Source: Nitrosococcus wardiae (GTDB lineage Bacteria; Pseudomonadota; Gammaproteobacteria; Nitrosococcales; Nitrosococcaceae). From it: a DNA stretch of 64,000 nucleotides. Below, in pieces: positions 25,541-34,440 of the stretch; the stretch's first letter is position 1, and every line of letters starts with the position of its first letter. The translations under genes were made by a program, and so were the position numbers. Location: the NCBI RefSeq assembly GCF_004421105.1, contig NZ_CP038033.1:3677659-3741658 (forward strand), given 5' to 3'. Under the pieces are notes generated by a model. That model ran no database searches. It was given only the letters and a program-made list of their open reading frames with translations, and had not been told where the DNA came from.

Positions 25541-28456
25541 TTATTTGGTCGTACCCAGCACCGCAGCATAGCGCCGCCGTGCCTGTTGGTTGACCTGCCT
25601 GCGGATCAGCCAGACCAGCAGCAGACCAAGCAGCGCCAGACCATAATTGAGGTACTCCCAAAACACTTGGGCGTCCCGGCCCAAGGGCGCAAGGGTGCGT
25701 GAAAACTGGGCCCGGCCACGGATGGCAAGCAGACCACCCTCTTCCAGGGACCAGTCGATGGCATTTTCCACCAATTCCACCGGCTTGAGATAGCGGGTGC
25801 CCAACCCGGCGGCGGCCAAATCCAACATTTCGTCGGTGAGGAAGCTGTTGGAAGCAAACAGGAGGATACGCGATGATTCAGGTGAACGCTCAATCACCCG
25901 CGTAATCACCGGTTCTGGCTTCTCCTTGTTCTCAGGCTCGCTTTCCTCAGCGCCTGCTGCTGTCTCCTCATTGCCGGTGTCCGCCTCTTCTGCCACCGTA
26001 GTCAGAGGCGAAGGTTTATCCTTGAAGAAGGAGTCGAAACGACCCTCCACCATCACCCCCAGCAACTGCCTGCCCTGTTCCTCGCCAACGGGAAAACCAA
26101 GCTGAGGATGGGCGCGGAAGTCAGGTTGGATGTTGAGGCGATCAGAGGTCCAGGATTGATCCGAGCTTTCCAGCAGGCGAATTACCTGACGCCCCTGGTT
26201 CTTCTGCTTATCCACGGTGATGGGGGAAGCCCAAGTCATGGTGATTTGATTGAGGCCGGCGGTGATATCCCCCTTCTGGGCCATGCCGTCATTGCGGATA
26301 TCGATAAAATAGGGATAATCCACCAGCTGGGTCTCCTGCACCACGAAACCTCCAATCTGACGATCCACTGGGATCGGGAAGGCTGCGTTTTGGGGGTCGA
26401 GTACCATGTGCTCCCCAAGCTGGAGACCATGATGGGCCAACCAATCCTTCAGCCCCGTATCGTGTTTGCTGGCGGCAAGCGTCTGCTGAGTGTCGATATC
26501 GAAGGGCGCAGTCGCCAATACTACAGTACCACCGCGCATCAGGAACTGGTCCACGGCAAATAGCTGCTTCTCGTCCAGGGTATCGGGGGCAGCCAGCAGC
26601 AGCAGGTCGGTATCGGAAGGTATCTGTCCGTTTTTCAGATCCGCAGCGATGACATTGTGCTCTTCTGCCAGGGTATCCCGCAGCCAGTTGAAGCGCTTAC
26701 CCCCTCCCCCCATACCCAACTGGGGCAAGGAGGGGGCTGAGGGCGGGGTATGCAGGGCCACGGTCTTAAGGAAACCCCGGGAGAAGCGCTTAAGGGCGGC
26801 GTCAATACTACGTTCAAGCCCGGCCTTTTCGTAGTTCTCCGGCAAGGGTACTTGGATGGTGCGTCCTTCCCCTTCGAGAGTCATGTAGAACCAGAAGGTA
26901 TTGGCGTCGAGCAGACTGGCGGCCATAGGGCGAAAACCGAATTCGCTTCTGATCCGCTCGGCTAATGCGCCCCCTTCGGCATCCGGATCGCGAATATCGA
27001 CGGTCAGCTTGCCGCCCGACTCTTCACGCAGCTCATCGAGTAAAACTTCCAAATCCTGACGGAGCGACTGGAGCACTTCTGGCAACTTCTCATCCGCCGA
27101 GACATATCCTTTGAAGCTCACCGGATGGGGGATGTTCTCGAACAGTTCGCTGGCCCCTTGATAGGCGTAAAGCACCTTCTTGATGGCCTGGGTAATATCG
27201 TACTCAGGATTACGCAGCTCCACATCCAAATCCGTTTCGCTCTGGACCTTGATTTCAATAAGATCCCGGAAACCTAAGACCTCGTACTGATCTCCATATT
27301 GAAGCAGAATATTGAAATAGGAATTGACCACCGAGGCCTGATACTTACTGGCGAACTGGAAGGGCACTGGTTGAATACCGTACTTTTCGTTGGCCTCCCG
27401 TTCCAGCTCCGGATAGGCCTGGGGGTCAATGAATTCAACTCGCACCCGGCCCTCACCGGCTACTGCATACTCTTCCAATAGATCCCGCAGACGAGGCACC
27501 AGTGGCGCTAGCAGCGGATGGGTCTGGGCGCTGAAGTAGCCGCGAATTAGCATGGGCTCCCGCAACTGCGCTAGGTAGCTTCGGGTCGCCTCGGAAATGG
27601 AGTAGAGGTTGCCCTGGGTAACATCGGCGCGGACCCACCCCAGGGGCGCCAACCACAGATTGGCCGCCAGGAAGTTGGCGACCAATAATCCAGTCACCCA
27701 CCCCCAGCGCCGATGGTGGGTATTGCTCGGGTTACCGGCCCAACGCAGCCATTCCAATGCGAAAACATTCAGGGAGAGAAAAACCCCTACCAGGCTCAAG
27801 TAATAATAGAGATCCCGTAGATCGATCACGCCACGGGTAATGGAATCAAAACGTGAACCGGAGCCTAGTAGTTTGAGGAACTCCGAGACCCGGTTGCCAA
27901 ACAGCCCAGTCAAGGCATCGGAACCTAGCAAATAAAAAAAGCCGCAGACCACCGCCGTCAGGATCAGGCTAATGATCTGATTGGGCGAACGGGCGCTCAC
28001 GAATAACCCGATGGCGGCATAAGCGGCTGCTAGAAACAAGGTGGCCAGGTACCCTCCAAACACCGGCCCCCAGTCCAGGGGGCCTATAAGGCTCACGGTC
28101 AGTGGCAGGGGCAGAGTCAACAGCAGCGCCACGGCCACCAATGCCAGACAGGCAAAAAATTTGCCAAGCACGAATTGGTAGCTCTTGACCGGTGTGCTGA
28201 GCAAAAATTCCAGGGTGCCGGCACGCCGTTCCTCAGACCACATGCGCATGGTGATGGCCGCCACCAGGAAAATTAGCAATAGCGGCATCCACTCGAACAG
28301 GGGCCGGACATCGGCGATATTGCGGGCGAAAAAGGTTTCCACCCAAAAGAAGATGAATAGAGTAACCGCCAGAAAGGCGCCGAGGAAGATAAAGGCGGTA
28401 GGCGAGGAGAAAAAGCCGGCAAACTCTTTGCGCGCAATTCTCAGTGCATTCCCCAT
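25541..28456 (-). CDS. GldF-GldG-like ABC permease fusion
   Basis: A 971-residue membrane protein. Residues 1-245 are an ABC-2 permease with six segments (starts RIARKEFAGFFSSPTAFIF). Residues from about 270 are a GldG-like auxiliary domain with an anchor, then SARTHPL-like extracytoplasmic sequence (RVEFIDPQAYPELER, DIRDPDAEGGALAE) and a final membrane segment near 945. In Bacteroidetes GldF and GldG are separate; in proteobacteria the fusion is common. It pairs with the ATPase gene 5 nt upstream and DUF4340 downstream. The substrate is unknown, and no gliding genes are nearby. Confidence 0.87.
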   Translation of the reverse strand: MGNALRIARKEFAGFFSSPTAFIFLGAFLAVTLFIFFWVETFFARNIADVRPLFEWMPLLLIFLVAAITMRMWSEERRAGTLEFLLSTPVKSYQFVLGKFFACLALVAVALLLTLPLPLTVSLIGPLDWGPVFGGYLATLFLAAAYAAIGLFVSARSPNQIISLILTAVVCGFFYLLGSDALTGLFGNRVSEFLKLLGSGSRFDSITRGVIDLRDLYYYLSLVGVFLSLNVFALEWLRWAGNPSNTHHRRWGWVTGLLVANFLAANLWLAPLGWVRADVTQGNLYSISEATRSYLAQLREPMLIRGYFSAQTHPLLAPLVPRLRDLLEEYAVAGEGRVRVEFIDPQAYPELEREANEKYGIQPVPFQFASKYQASVVNSYFNILLQYGDQYEVLGFRDLIEIKVQSETDLDVELRNPEYDITQAIKKVLYAYQGASELFENIPHPVSFKGYVSADEKLPEVLQSLRQDLEVLLDELREESGGKLTVDIRDPDAEGGALAERIRSEFGFRPMAASLLDANTFWFYMTLEGEGRTIQVPLPENYEKAGLERSIDAALKRFSRGFLKTVALHTPPSAPSLPQLGMGGGGKRFNWLRDTLAEEHNVIAADLKNGQIPSDTDLLLLAAPDTLDEKQLFAVDQFLMRGGTVVLATAPFDIDTQQTLAASKHDTGLKDWLAHHGLQLGEHMVLDPQNAAFPIPVDRQIGGFVVQETQLVDYPYFIDIRNDGMAQKGDITAGLNQITMTWASPITVDKQKNQGRQVIRLLESSDQSWTSDRLNIQPDFRAHPQLGFPVGEEQGRQLLGVMVEGRFDSFFKDKPSPLTTVAEEADTGNEETAAGAEESEPENKEKPEPVITRVIERSPESSRILLFASNSFLTDEMLDLAAAGLGTRYLKPVELVENAIDWSLEEGGLLAIRGRAQFSRTLAPLGRDAQVFWEYLNYGLALLGLLLVWLIRRQVNQQARRRYAAVLGTTK

Positions 28457-28461
28457 CTTGC

Positions 28462-29400
28462 TTACCTCCCCTCCTGTGCTGAGATTTCACCGAAAATGGT
28501 TTCCAGATCGCGGCTCTCCGGTTGCAGGGCATAGAGCTTCCATCCCGCCGTTGCAATTCGGTTGGCAACATTAGGTGCGGTGTCAGCGAGCTGGCCCTGA
28601 CTGTCCAGGCCAAGGGCATAACGGTGCCCCGGCCCCCATGCACTCAATGATTCCACGGACTGGATACCGTCGACCGACTTGAATAGGTCGAGCGCCTGCT
28701 CCGGCCCGGCATCAACAGCAACCAATAGTCGCCTACCAGCCTGCAGCTCATCCATGGTGGCGTCCAATGCCTTGTGGCCATTGCGGATGATGATAACCCG
28801 ATCGCAGATAGCCTGAACCTCTTGCAGAATGTGGGTGGAGAGGATGACGGTAGCCTGCTTTGCCAAAGTCCGAATGAGATCCCGCATATGTTGCACCTGG
28901 GTTGGATCCAAGCCGTTGGTGGGCTCGTCAAGAATGAGCAGGCGAGGATTATGGAGAATCGCCTGAGCCACACCTACCCGTTGGCAATACCCCCTGGAAA
29001 GGGTCCCAATGGTATCTGCCGCCTTGGCTGATAGTTCCGTTCTGTCAATGGCTTCCCGGATTCTCTCAGCCCGTTCACTGTTGGGAACACCATGCAACGA
29101 GGCGGCGTAATCAAGATAGTCGATCACAGTCATTTCAGAATAAAGGGGATCATTCTCCGGCAGATAACCAATATAGCGCTGGACTGCTTCACGGTGGGTC
29201 GCGATATCCAGGCCATCGATTTCAATGGAACCGCTAGTCGGTTCCAAATAGCCGGTTAACATTTTCATAATAGTGGTTTTGCCCGCACCATTGTGGCCAA
29301 GCAATCCCACAATCTCGCCCTGACCAATTTCGAAGGAGACCTGATCGACTGCTGTCAGATCACCGTAGGTTCTGGTCAACGCTTCTACTTGAATCATCAA
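28462..29400 (-). CDS. ABC transporter ATP-binding protein (GldA-like)
   Basis: A 312-residue cytoplasmic ATPase. Walker A is GLLGHNGAGKTT (about 33-44), the Q-loop region is YLPENDPLYSEMTV, the signature is LSRGYCQRV (LSGGQ variant), Walker B is LLILDEPTNGLDPTQ, and the H-loop is LSTHIL. A C-terminal extension of about 90 residues is typical for drug/gliding-type (CcmA/GldA) exporters. It is the first gene of the three-gene operon that runs to 24536. Confidence 0.93.
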   Translation of the reverse strand: MMIQVEALTRTYGDLTAVDQVSFEIGQGEIVGLLGHNGAGKTTIMKMLTGYLEPTSGSIEIDGLDIATHREAVQRYIGYLPENDPLYSEMTVIDYLDYAASLHGVPNSERAERIREAIDRTELSAKAADTIGTLSRGYCQRVGVAQAILHNPRLLILDEPTNGLDPTQVQHMRDLIRTLAKQATVILSTHILQEVQAICDRVIIIRNGHKALDATMDELQAGRRLLVAVDAGPEQALDLFKSVDGIQSVESLSAWGPGHRYALGLDSQGQLADTAPNVANRIATAGWKLYALQPESRDLETIFGEISAQEGR

Positions 29401-29601
29401 AGCGCTCCTGTAATTTATTCTTTATTGAGTTAAATTGCCTCTCCAGAGGGCTAAATGCATGATCTAGTTCTTCCCCACCCCCTCGGGCAAGGATTTTTTA
29501 AAGAAGGGTAAAAATAGAGGTTAATTTTGGGATATAAGAGCCTTCCTCCTTCAATAGGCTTTCCCTCAATAGCCCCCTCAGCGGCTATCTTTGTTTCAGT
29601 C

Positions 29602-29625
29602 GCTCCGGTCCCATGGGACCGGAGC
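29602..29625. terminator. 24-bp perfect palindrome downstream of hsp20 genes
   Basis: GCTCCGGTCCCA and its exact complement TGGGACCGGAGC form a perfect palindrome 46 bp after the last hsp20 stop. It is probably a terminator hairpin for the minus-strand hsp20 transcript, although no U-run follows on that strand. Confidence 0.5.
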
Positions 29626-29670
29626 AATTTCTTTATCTCTACTATAATGACGGCAAGCCAAGTAGTCTGA

Positions 29671-30066
29671 CTACTCGGTATGCACCTGGATCTTGCGAGG
29701 CTTATGCTCCTCTCGCTTGCGGATACGCAAGGTCAACACCCCTTCTTTCAGAGTGGCCTCGGCGTTGTCCCCATCCAATTCTCTGCTGAGGGAGAAGCTG
29801 CGTTGATAACAGGTAGAGCGAACATCGGCATAGAGGGGCTGCGTGCCTTCTGGCACCGGAATATCTACTCTGCCCTCAATGGATAAGGTGTCACTGTCGA
29901 TACGCACCTGGAGCCGCTTTCGTGATACCCCCGGCATATCCGCCCGCAATGTAATGCCCGTCGCATCCTCAAAGATATCGACCGCCGGCCGGATCGCACG
30001 TTCCATTTCCTTTACTTCCTGAGCCGCCTTAGCGCCCTCTCTGCCCACTTCTTTTGTCTCAGCCAT
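29671..30066 (-). CDS. Hsp20/alpha-crystallin small heat-shock protein (second)
   Basis: A 131-residue ATP-independent holdase chaperone. The alpha-crystallin domain runs from about 30 to 125: GITLRADMPGVSRKRLQVRI, TLSIEGRV, YQRSFSLSREL and the terminal EATLKEGVLTLRIRKREE. The N-terminal arm (EVGREGAKAAQEVKEMERA) is short and charged. It lies 18 nt after the first hsp20 gene, so the two form one operon from the heat-shock promoter upstream. Confidence 0.93.
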   Translation of the reverse strand: MAETKEVGREGAKAAQEVKEMERAIRPAVDIFEDATGITLRADMPGVSRKRLQVRIDSDTLSIEGRVDIPVPEGTQPLYADVRSTCYQRSFSLSRELDGDNAEATLKEGVLTLRIRKREEHKPRKIQVHTE

Positions 30067-30084
30067 TTTGTCCCCTCCTGCTGA

Positions 30085-30528
30085 TTATTTCACTTCGATC
30101 TGCCGCGGCTTAGCCGACTCGCGCCGCTGGATAGTGACATGCAGGACCCCGTCCCGATAGCGGGCACTCACCTGATCGGGATCCACATCTTCGGGTAGGG
30201 TCACGACACGGCGAAACGTGCCGTCAAAACGCTCTTTGCGGTAATAATTGACTCCCTCCTCGGTGCTTAGCTTGCGCTCACCGGCCACGGTCAGTAGATT
30301 CTGCTGAATAGAAATATCCAGACTTTTAGGATCCAAGCCCGCGGCAAATAAGTAGACATCGACCTGATCGGGCGTGCTTCCCACATTGATAGGCGGGTAG
30401 GTTCCCCTCTCCACTGCCCGGATACCGCTCGGCCAAGGTGTTGCCCCAAACAGTTGATCCATTTCCTGTTCCAAACGCCTAAACTCATTGAATAAGCCGG
30501 CTTCAAAATTAGCCCGATTACCGAACAT
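30085..30528 (-). CDS. Hsp20/alpha-crystallin small heat-shock protein (first)
   Basis: A 147-residue small heat-shock protein. The N-terminus FNEFRRLEQEMDQLFG is typical of class-A Hsp20. The alpha-crystallin domain has DQVDVYLFAAGLDPKSLDIS, NLLTVAGER, RFDGTFRRVVTLPEDVD and ARYRDGVLHVTIQRRE. The pair probably makes mixed oligomers that bind unfolded proteins. AAGGAGGT lies before the ATG. A sigma-32-type promoter lies 53 nt upstream of the start. Confidence 0.94.
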   Translation of the reverse strand: MFGNRANFEAGLFNEFRRLEQEMDQLFGATPWPSGIRAVERGTYPPINVGSTPDQVDVYLFAAGLDPKSLDISIQQNLLTVAGERKLSTEEGVNYYRKERFDGTFRRVVTLPEDVDPDQVSARYRDGVLHVTIQRRESAKPRQIEVK

Positions 30529-30580
30529 ATCTATACCTCCTTATTGATGCTGATTGATCTGATCAGCCCTTCCTGTTGAA

Positions 30581-30608
30581 AAATTGGGACTCGGTTATGT
30601 TTTTCAAG
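30581..30608 (-). promoter_or_regulatory. Sigma-32-type heat-shock promoter of the hsp20 operon
   Basis: Read on the minus strand, CTTGAAA (30608-30602) and CCCAATTT (30588-30581) are separated by 13 nt. The sigma-32 consensus is CTTGAAA, 11-16 nt, CCCATNT. The -35 element is perfect and the -10 close. It lies about 50 nt upstream of the first hsp20 start. Confidence 0.8.
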
Positions 30609-30755
30609 AGTGTTGGAACAACTGTTTTCCCGATACCACTTCAACACACTTATAAGGATTCCTAATTTAATGAAGCCAATCCACTCAAACACCGGCTCGG
30701 TGAACAAAATGTTTGATTCAATACGAAACGATCATCTACTGGAGCGATATGGCCG

Positions 30756-30941
30756 ATGGGCCACTTAATTCAAGAAGTGGTCGCCAATGCAGAAACGATA
30801 ATTCAGGAAATAAACCAAAGGCCTCTTTTGGTCATCCCATTACCCATTCAATGGATTAATTCATTAGATTTGGAACTATTTCATGCATTAATCCTGATGA
30901 ACCTAATTATTATAGAAGCTAGGGAAACCGCCAAAAAGTAG
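30756..30941 (+). CDS. Possible small hydrophobic protein
   Basis: A 61-codon frame starting MGHLIQEVVANAE, with two hydrophobic stretches (LLVIPLPIQWI and LFHALILMNLIII) and a basic end. GGAGCG is 9 nt before the ATG. It is the only frame between the hsp20 promoter and the STAS gene. No family; it may not be expressed. Confidence 0.3.
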   Translation: MGHLIQEVVANAETIIQEINQRPLLVIPLPIQWINSLDLELFHALILMNLIIIEARETAKK

Positions 30942-31081
30942 GTAGAAATACCCATTTTCATTACAAGGGTTTTGGTTTTTACTTAGCTACTCGTTCTAAA
31001 GTCACCACAAGTGGCCAAATCCCTGTTCAGTACAGGTGGCCCGATGATTAACGAGTACTTTGGCAATGAAGGGAGGTTCTC

Positions 31082-31411
31082 ATGTCCTTAGCGACTCACC
31101 GAGCAGTAGCCCATAGCTTCGGGGCTGGGGTTGAAGACCACGCCGTCTTTTTAACTTCCCCTGAGGTCCTAGATTTTTCCCTGTGCCGGGAATTTTGGGA
31201 GGCGGCACAACAAGTCCGCGATTCCGAGATGACAATTATCATTGACCTGAGCAGGACCCACGCGATTCACGATTCCGGTTATACGCTGCTCTGGATGTTA
31301 AAGGACAGCCTCACTAAAGCACCGGCCGACCTCCTGCTGATGGGGGGCCATTCCAATCTAAAGAAAATGCTCCAGTTACGCGGCTTTGAGTCCCACTTTA
31401 AGCTCTTATAA
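31082..31411 (+). CDS. STAS-domain protein (anti-sigma antagonist-like)
   Basis: A 109-residue protein with a single STAS fold: strands VFLTSPEVLDFS and MTIIIDLSRTHAIHDSG, then TLLWMLKDSLTK and ADLLLMGGHSNLKKMLQLRG. The Ser in HDSG sits where SpoIIAA-type antagonists are phosphorylated. Such stand-alone STAS proteins act in partner-switching or in lipid/transport regulation. GGGAGG lies before the ATG at 31082. No kinase or phosphatase partner is close. Confidence 0.78.
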   Translation: MSLATHRAVAHSFGAGVEDHAVFLTSPEVLDFSLCREFWEAAQQVRDSEMTIIIDLSRTHAIHDSGYTLLWMLKDSLTKAPADLLLMGGHSNLKKMLQLRGFESHFKLL

Positions 31412-31587
31412 CTCTATCGAGGGAAGTCCCTTGAGTGGCCTCTCCCTCGCGCTCTGCGGTCAGAAATAAAAAGCTCAGCGCGAGTAGTGATACCAATTTA
31501 ACAAAAGAATGCAATTTATTAAGATTGTAAGCGTTTGTTTACATTAGACCTATACTGCGCAAAATTACATGAAATTGGTATGACAAG

Positions 31588-31646
31588 CCTTTGATTTATA
31601 TGGCGCGCCCGGAAGGATTCGAACCTCCGATTCCCTACTTCCTAGC
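31588..31646 (-). other. Left attachment site: tRNA-Arg 3'-end duplicate
   Basis: Positions 31588-31630 are identical over 43 bp to 50254-50296, which covers the 3' end of the tRNA-Arg(ACG) gene and 13 bp beyond it. Similarity continues with mismatches to about 31646 (into the anticodon arm) and then stops. This is not a functional tRNA. It is the att copy left at the far end of an element integrated into the tRNA gene. Confidence 0.88.
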
Positions 31647-31740
31647 TCGCTTATTTTTATTTAAGTTATTGATTTAATTAACTAAATAGGGGATGTTTCC
31701 CTTGCCGTCTTTTTTTTTGGCCTGTCGGCAAAGCCATCCC

Positions 31741-31835
31741 CTGCAACCCGCTTCGGGTATAGCGGCCAATCCTCCCTTTCCGCGGCTGTTCTTATGGGGC
31801 TAAGCCTTGCTGTCAATGAGGTTTGCCTGCTCGAT
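31741..31835. repeat. Imperfect direct repeat, copy 1
   Basis: About 90 bp starting ctgcaacccgcttcgggtat and running into the 3' end of the higA gene. A diverged copy lies at 33124-33221. The two flank the higA and CDF genes. Confidence 0.7.
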
Positions 31836-32084
31836 TGCAGCTGTATCCCAGTTGTACTCTGTTTGCAAGACTATCCAAAACTCGGCGGTCGTATCAAAAT
31901 ATCGTGCCAGGCGCATCGCCATATCTGCTGTTACTTCGCGCCGCTCAAGCACAATATCGTTGATGCGTGGCGCCGGCACATGCATTGCTTTGGCTAGCGC
32001 ATTCGCGTTCATTCCCAACGGTTTTAGATAGTCCTCTTGCAAAATCTCGCCCGGGTGAATTGGGCGCATACCGTTTTTCGACAT
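31800..32084 (-). CDS. HigA-family antitoxin-like DNA-binding protein
   Basis: A 94-residue XRE-type helix-turn-helix protein. IHPGEILQEDYLKPLGM is the HigA family hallmark, followed by the HTH (NALAKAMHVPAPRINDIVLE) and the tail RYFDTTAEFWIVLQTEYN. It normally represses its own operon and neutralises the HigB mRNase. No higB-like frame of proper length lies upstream (32085-32397); only a 22-codon fragment is open there, so this is an orphan. AGGAGGG precedes the ATG. Confidence 0.88.
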   Translation of the reverse strand: MSKNGMRPIHPGEILQEDYLKPLGMNANALAKAMHVPAPRINDIVLERREVTADMAMRLARYFDTTAEFWIVLQTEYNWDTAAIEQANLIDSKA

Positions 32085-32397
32085 GGCTTGCCCTCCTCAA
32101 TGAGAATCCACACCTTCGATATCTTACGGATCCTCATTCGTATAACGTCGAGCAATCAGCCAAAATGTGAATTGGTTCTCAAAAAAATGAGGCTCTCAGC
32201 AGTGTTACACACCATCACCCGAAGCAAAAAAGGAGCAAGCCTTGTTCAGTGCTCCTCTGGAAACCTGATATTTAGCCTAATGCAAGAATGGTGATTAAAG
32301 TGTGGCTCATGAGCCGAATGTTATCGCAAATCCCAAGCGGCAAAAGACCTGACAGGGCTTGACCCTTTGGCTACGATTGATAGCGTGGTTAGGTTGA

Positions 32398-33018
32398 TTA
32401 AGTTGCCGCATGAAGTTCTTCTATGGCTGATTTTATGACACGAATGGCCGAACGCATTAAGAGCCAAACTAGACCAAGTGCGACTAAGATGTCGGGCCAT
32501 CCCGAGCCAGTTAGCCACACCGCCCCAGCTGCCACAAATACAGAGAGATTTGATGCGATGTCGTTTCGCGAACACTCCCACACAGAACTCATATTGACGT
32601 CTTCATGACGATGTCGCCAAAGCAAGAAAAGACAAATTGAATTTGCAGTAAGACCGAGAAGGCTGAAAGCACCCATGACCTCGAACAGAGGGGTGCTTGG
32701 GACAATAAGCTTGTAGGCAATTTGGGCAATCACAGCGAGAGCAGCCAGAAAAATTAAGCTACCCTTGAGCAGCGCGACCTTTGCCTTAGCGCTAGCGCCC
32801 CTTGAGACGGCGTATAGGCTCAGAGCATAGGTGAAGGCGTCTCCAAGATTGTCAAGACTGTCTGCCAGCAGTGCCGTTGAGTTGCCATACAGTGCTGCCA
32901 CCAAAATAACCAGGAACATCACTGCATTGATACCAAGCACAGTCTGGAGTGTTACTCGCTGCCCTTCGCGTAGAGCGTCCAACGAACAGCTGTTATCGCA
33001 GCAACCACTCATTCCCAA
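32398..33018 (-). CDS. Cation diffusion facilitator-type transporter (short form)
   Basis: A 206-residue inner-membrane protein, short for the CDF family (often near 300). It has five to six hydrophobic segments with LLADSLDNLGDAFTYAL and later VWECSRNDIASNLSVFVAAG, the two places where CDF metal-binding Asp/Asn residues sit. It lacks the cytoplasmic C-terminal domain. A Cys/His-rich N-terminus (GCCDNSCS) may bind metal. It would expel Zn2+, Co2+ or a similar ion. Cargo of the island. Confidence 0.82.
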   Translation of the reverse strand: MGMSGCCDNSCSLDALREGQRVTLQTVLGINAVMFLVILVAALYGNSTALLADSLDNLGDAFTYALSLYAVSRGASAKAKVALLKGSLIFLAALAVIAQIAYKLIVPSTPLFEVMGAFSLLGLTANSICLFLLWRHRHEDVNMSSVWECSRNDIASNLSVFVAAGAVWLTGSGWPDILVALGLVWLLMRSAIRVIKSAIEELHAAT

Positions 33019-33123
33019 AACCTCATTTGCAACCTAACATGAGGTAGACACTAAACGACGCTTTGCTCAAAATGAGAGTTTATTTCATCCTTAGAAAAAT
33101 TATAGCCTATAGGCACCCCCGAC

Positions 33124-33221
33124 CTGCAACCCGCTTCGCGTATAGCAGCCAAATCCTCCCCTTCCGCGGCTGTTCTTATGGGGCTGAATCTCGCCGGCAT
33201 TGAGGTTTGCCGCTGGATTTC
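33124..33221. repeat. Imperfect direct repeat, copy 2 with higA debris
   Basis: A diverged copy of 31741-31835. On the minus strand it still reads like a decayed higA 3' end (EIQRQTSMPARFSP against the EQANLIDSKA region of HigA). It suggests duplication of a higA-containing segment. Confidence 0.65.
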
Positions 33222-33248
33222 AACTACCCGCAATAGGCCTACATTTAC

Positions 33249-33911
33249 TTAAGCACGGGGGCTCGATAAAGAATTTGAAAGAAGCCAACTGTAAATCCTA
33301 GCATCCTGATAGGCAAATGTGGCAGTACCCACATGATCTTGGCCTTGATCGACATAGACGCGCTCTCCCGGCGTCTCACTCTGCAATGGCTCTAAGTGAA
33401 GGCATTGGATAAAGCTCAATTTTTTAGGCCGGGATACTTCCCCATAAGAAAGCCACACTGGACGCCCTGGATCTTCCACTGGCACACGGGTAGGGTCCAC
33501 CGCCCAGAGCGCAGCCCAGAAGTTACGCTGTTCTAGTGCAAGATCAAAAACACCGTTGCCCCCAAAACTAAAGCCCGTCAGAAACCGCTGTTCAGGGGCT
33601 TCATGATTTAATGCTTGTACCTGCTGCACGATGGCCAGGACAGCATCCGCATAGCGATATCATAAATCACCTCGGGCAGGCAACTGCGGAGCCACGACAA
33701 TAAACTCTGTTGTGGCCTTTGAAGCGCTTGTCGGTTGTAGAGGGCCATGCCTTGTGAGCGCCTGCCGGATCGGCGCCGGAGGCCCTTCATCATAACCATG
33801 GAGAAAGCACAAGATAGGCCATGTTCCAGTTACTGACGGAACTGTACCAGGAACGGAAAGCAGATAAGGCAGAGGCGCAGACTCCACTAAACTCAAGTTA
33901 AAATGATTCAT
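33249..33911 (-). pseudogene. Alpha/beta hydrolase broken by one in-frame stop
   Basis: Two frames in the same register make one hydrolase of about 220 residues. The first part has the oxyanion region WPILCFLHGYDE, and the second has the nucleophile elbow GFSFGGNG and a C-terminal DQGQDHVGT with the catalytic His. The only break is TGA at 33662-33660, after APQLPARGDL and before YRYADAVL. A Trp codon (TGG) at this place is the likely ancestor. Function before loss: esterase- or dienelactone-hydrolase-like. The start MNHFNLSL is at 33911. Confidence 0.75.
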
Positions 33912-34173
33912 GCACCTCCAGATGAAACATTATGCCCATAGTGCCTATGCGCATCCCTTAATCAAGTATAGCGCTCATAGTGTTTGAGCGAGGATTGAAA
34001 TGATAACTTCTTTACTGAGAGCCGCGCTTTTGCCTCTCACCCGCGCAATGGAATGGCACCGGCGGTCCTCACCTTTTACCTGCTCAGCCCTCTACGAGTA
34101 GAAAATAGCCCGCTGTTATCTGTTTAGGTTGAAGCTGTTATTAGACATCATCTCTCTGATTCTTTCCGAAAGC

Positions 34174-34440
34174 TCATAATGGGACAAGGCTCGGAACCGT
34201 TGACTTAATCTCATTCAAGGTAGGGATATATATGATCTTAGAACCCTTAGACGCATACTTTGCCTCTTCAGGAATGATAACCTTGTCAAGGTAATCGTTT
34301 CTGATTGGATATCTACAAGGATCAGCAAAACTGCTACAGCAGGACCCATTGGTTGAACCGTCAACAACTCTGACATTTCAAGCTGATATTTCGCAACGTT
34401 AATATCAAATGGAGCACCTTCCTGATTAGGGCGCACTTCA
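34174..34440 (-). pseudogene. Possible frameshifted remnant
   Basis: Two overlapping minus-strand frames look protein-like. One begins RPNQEGAPFDINVAKYQLE; the other runs SFADPCRYPIRNDYLDKV and IIPEEAKYASKGSKIIYIP to a stop at 34174. They would join with one frameshift near 34385. No family recognised. The rest of 33912-34662 shows no gene. Confidence 0.3.

Noticed and set aside
31600-31650. Second tRNA-Arg gene
   Set aside because: Only the 3' part is present; the sequence decays in the anticodon arm and the D arm and 5' acceptor strand are absent.
32085-32397. HigB toxin gene upstream of higA
   Set aside because: The longest relevant frame is about 22 codons before an in-frame stop, far too short for a HigB.
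33660-33662. TGA in the hydrolase as a selenocysteine codon
   Set aside because: The position fits a Trp in the family, it is not an active-site place, and I see no SECIS-like hairpin immediately downstream.
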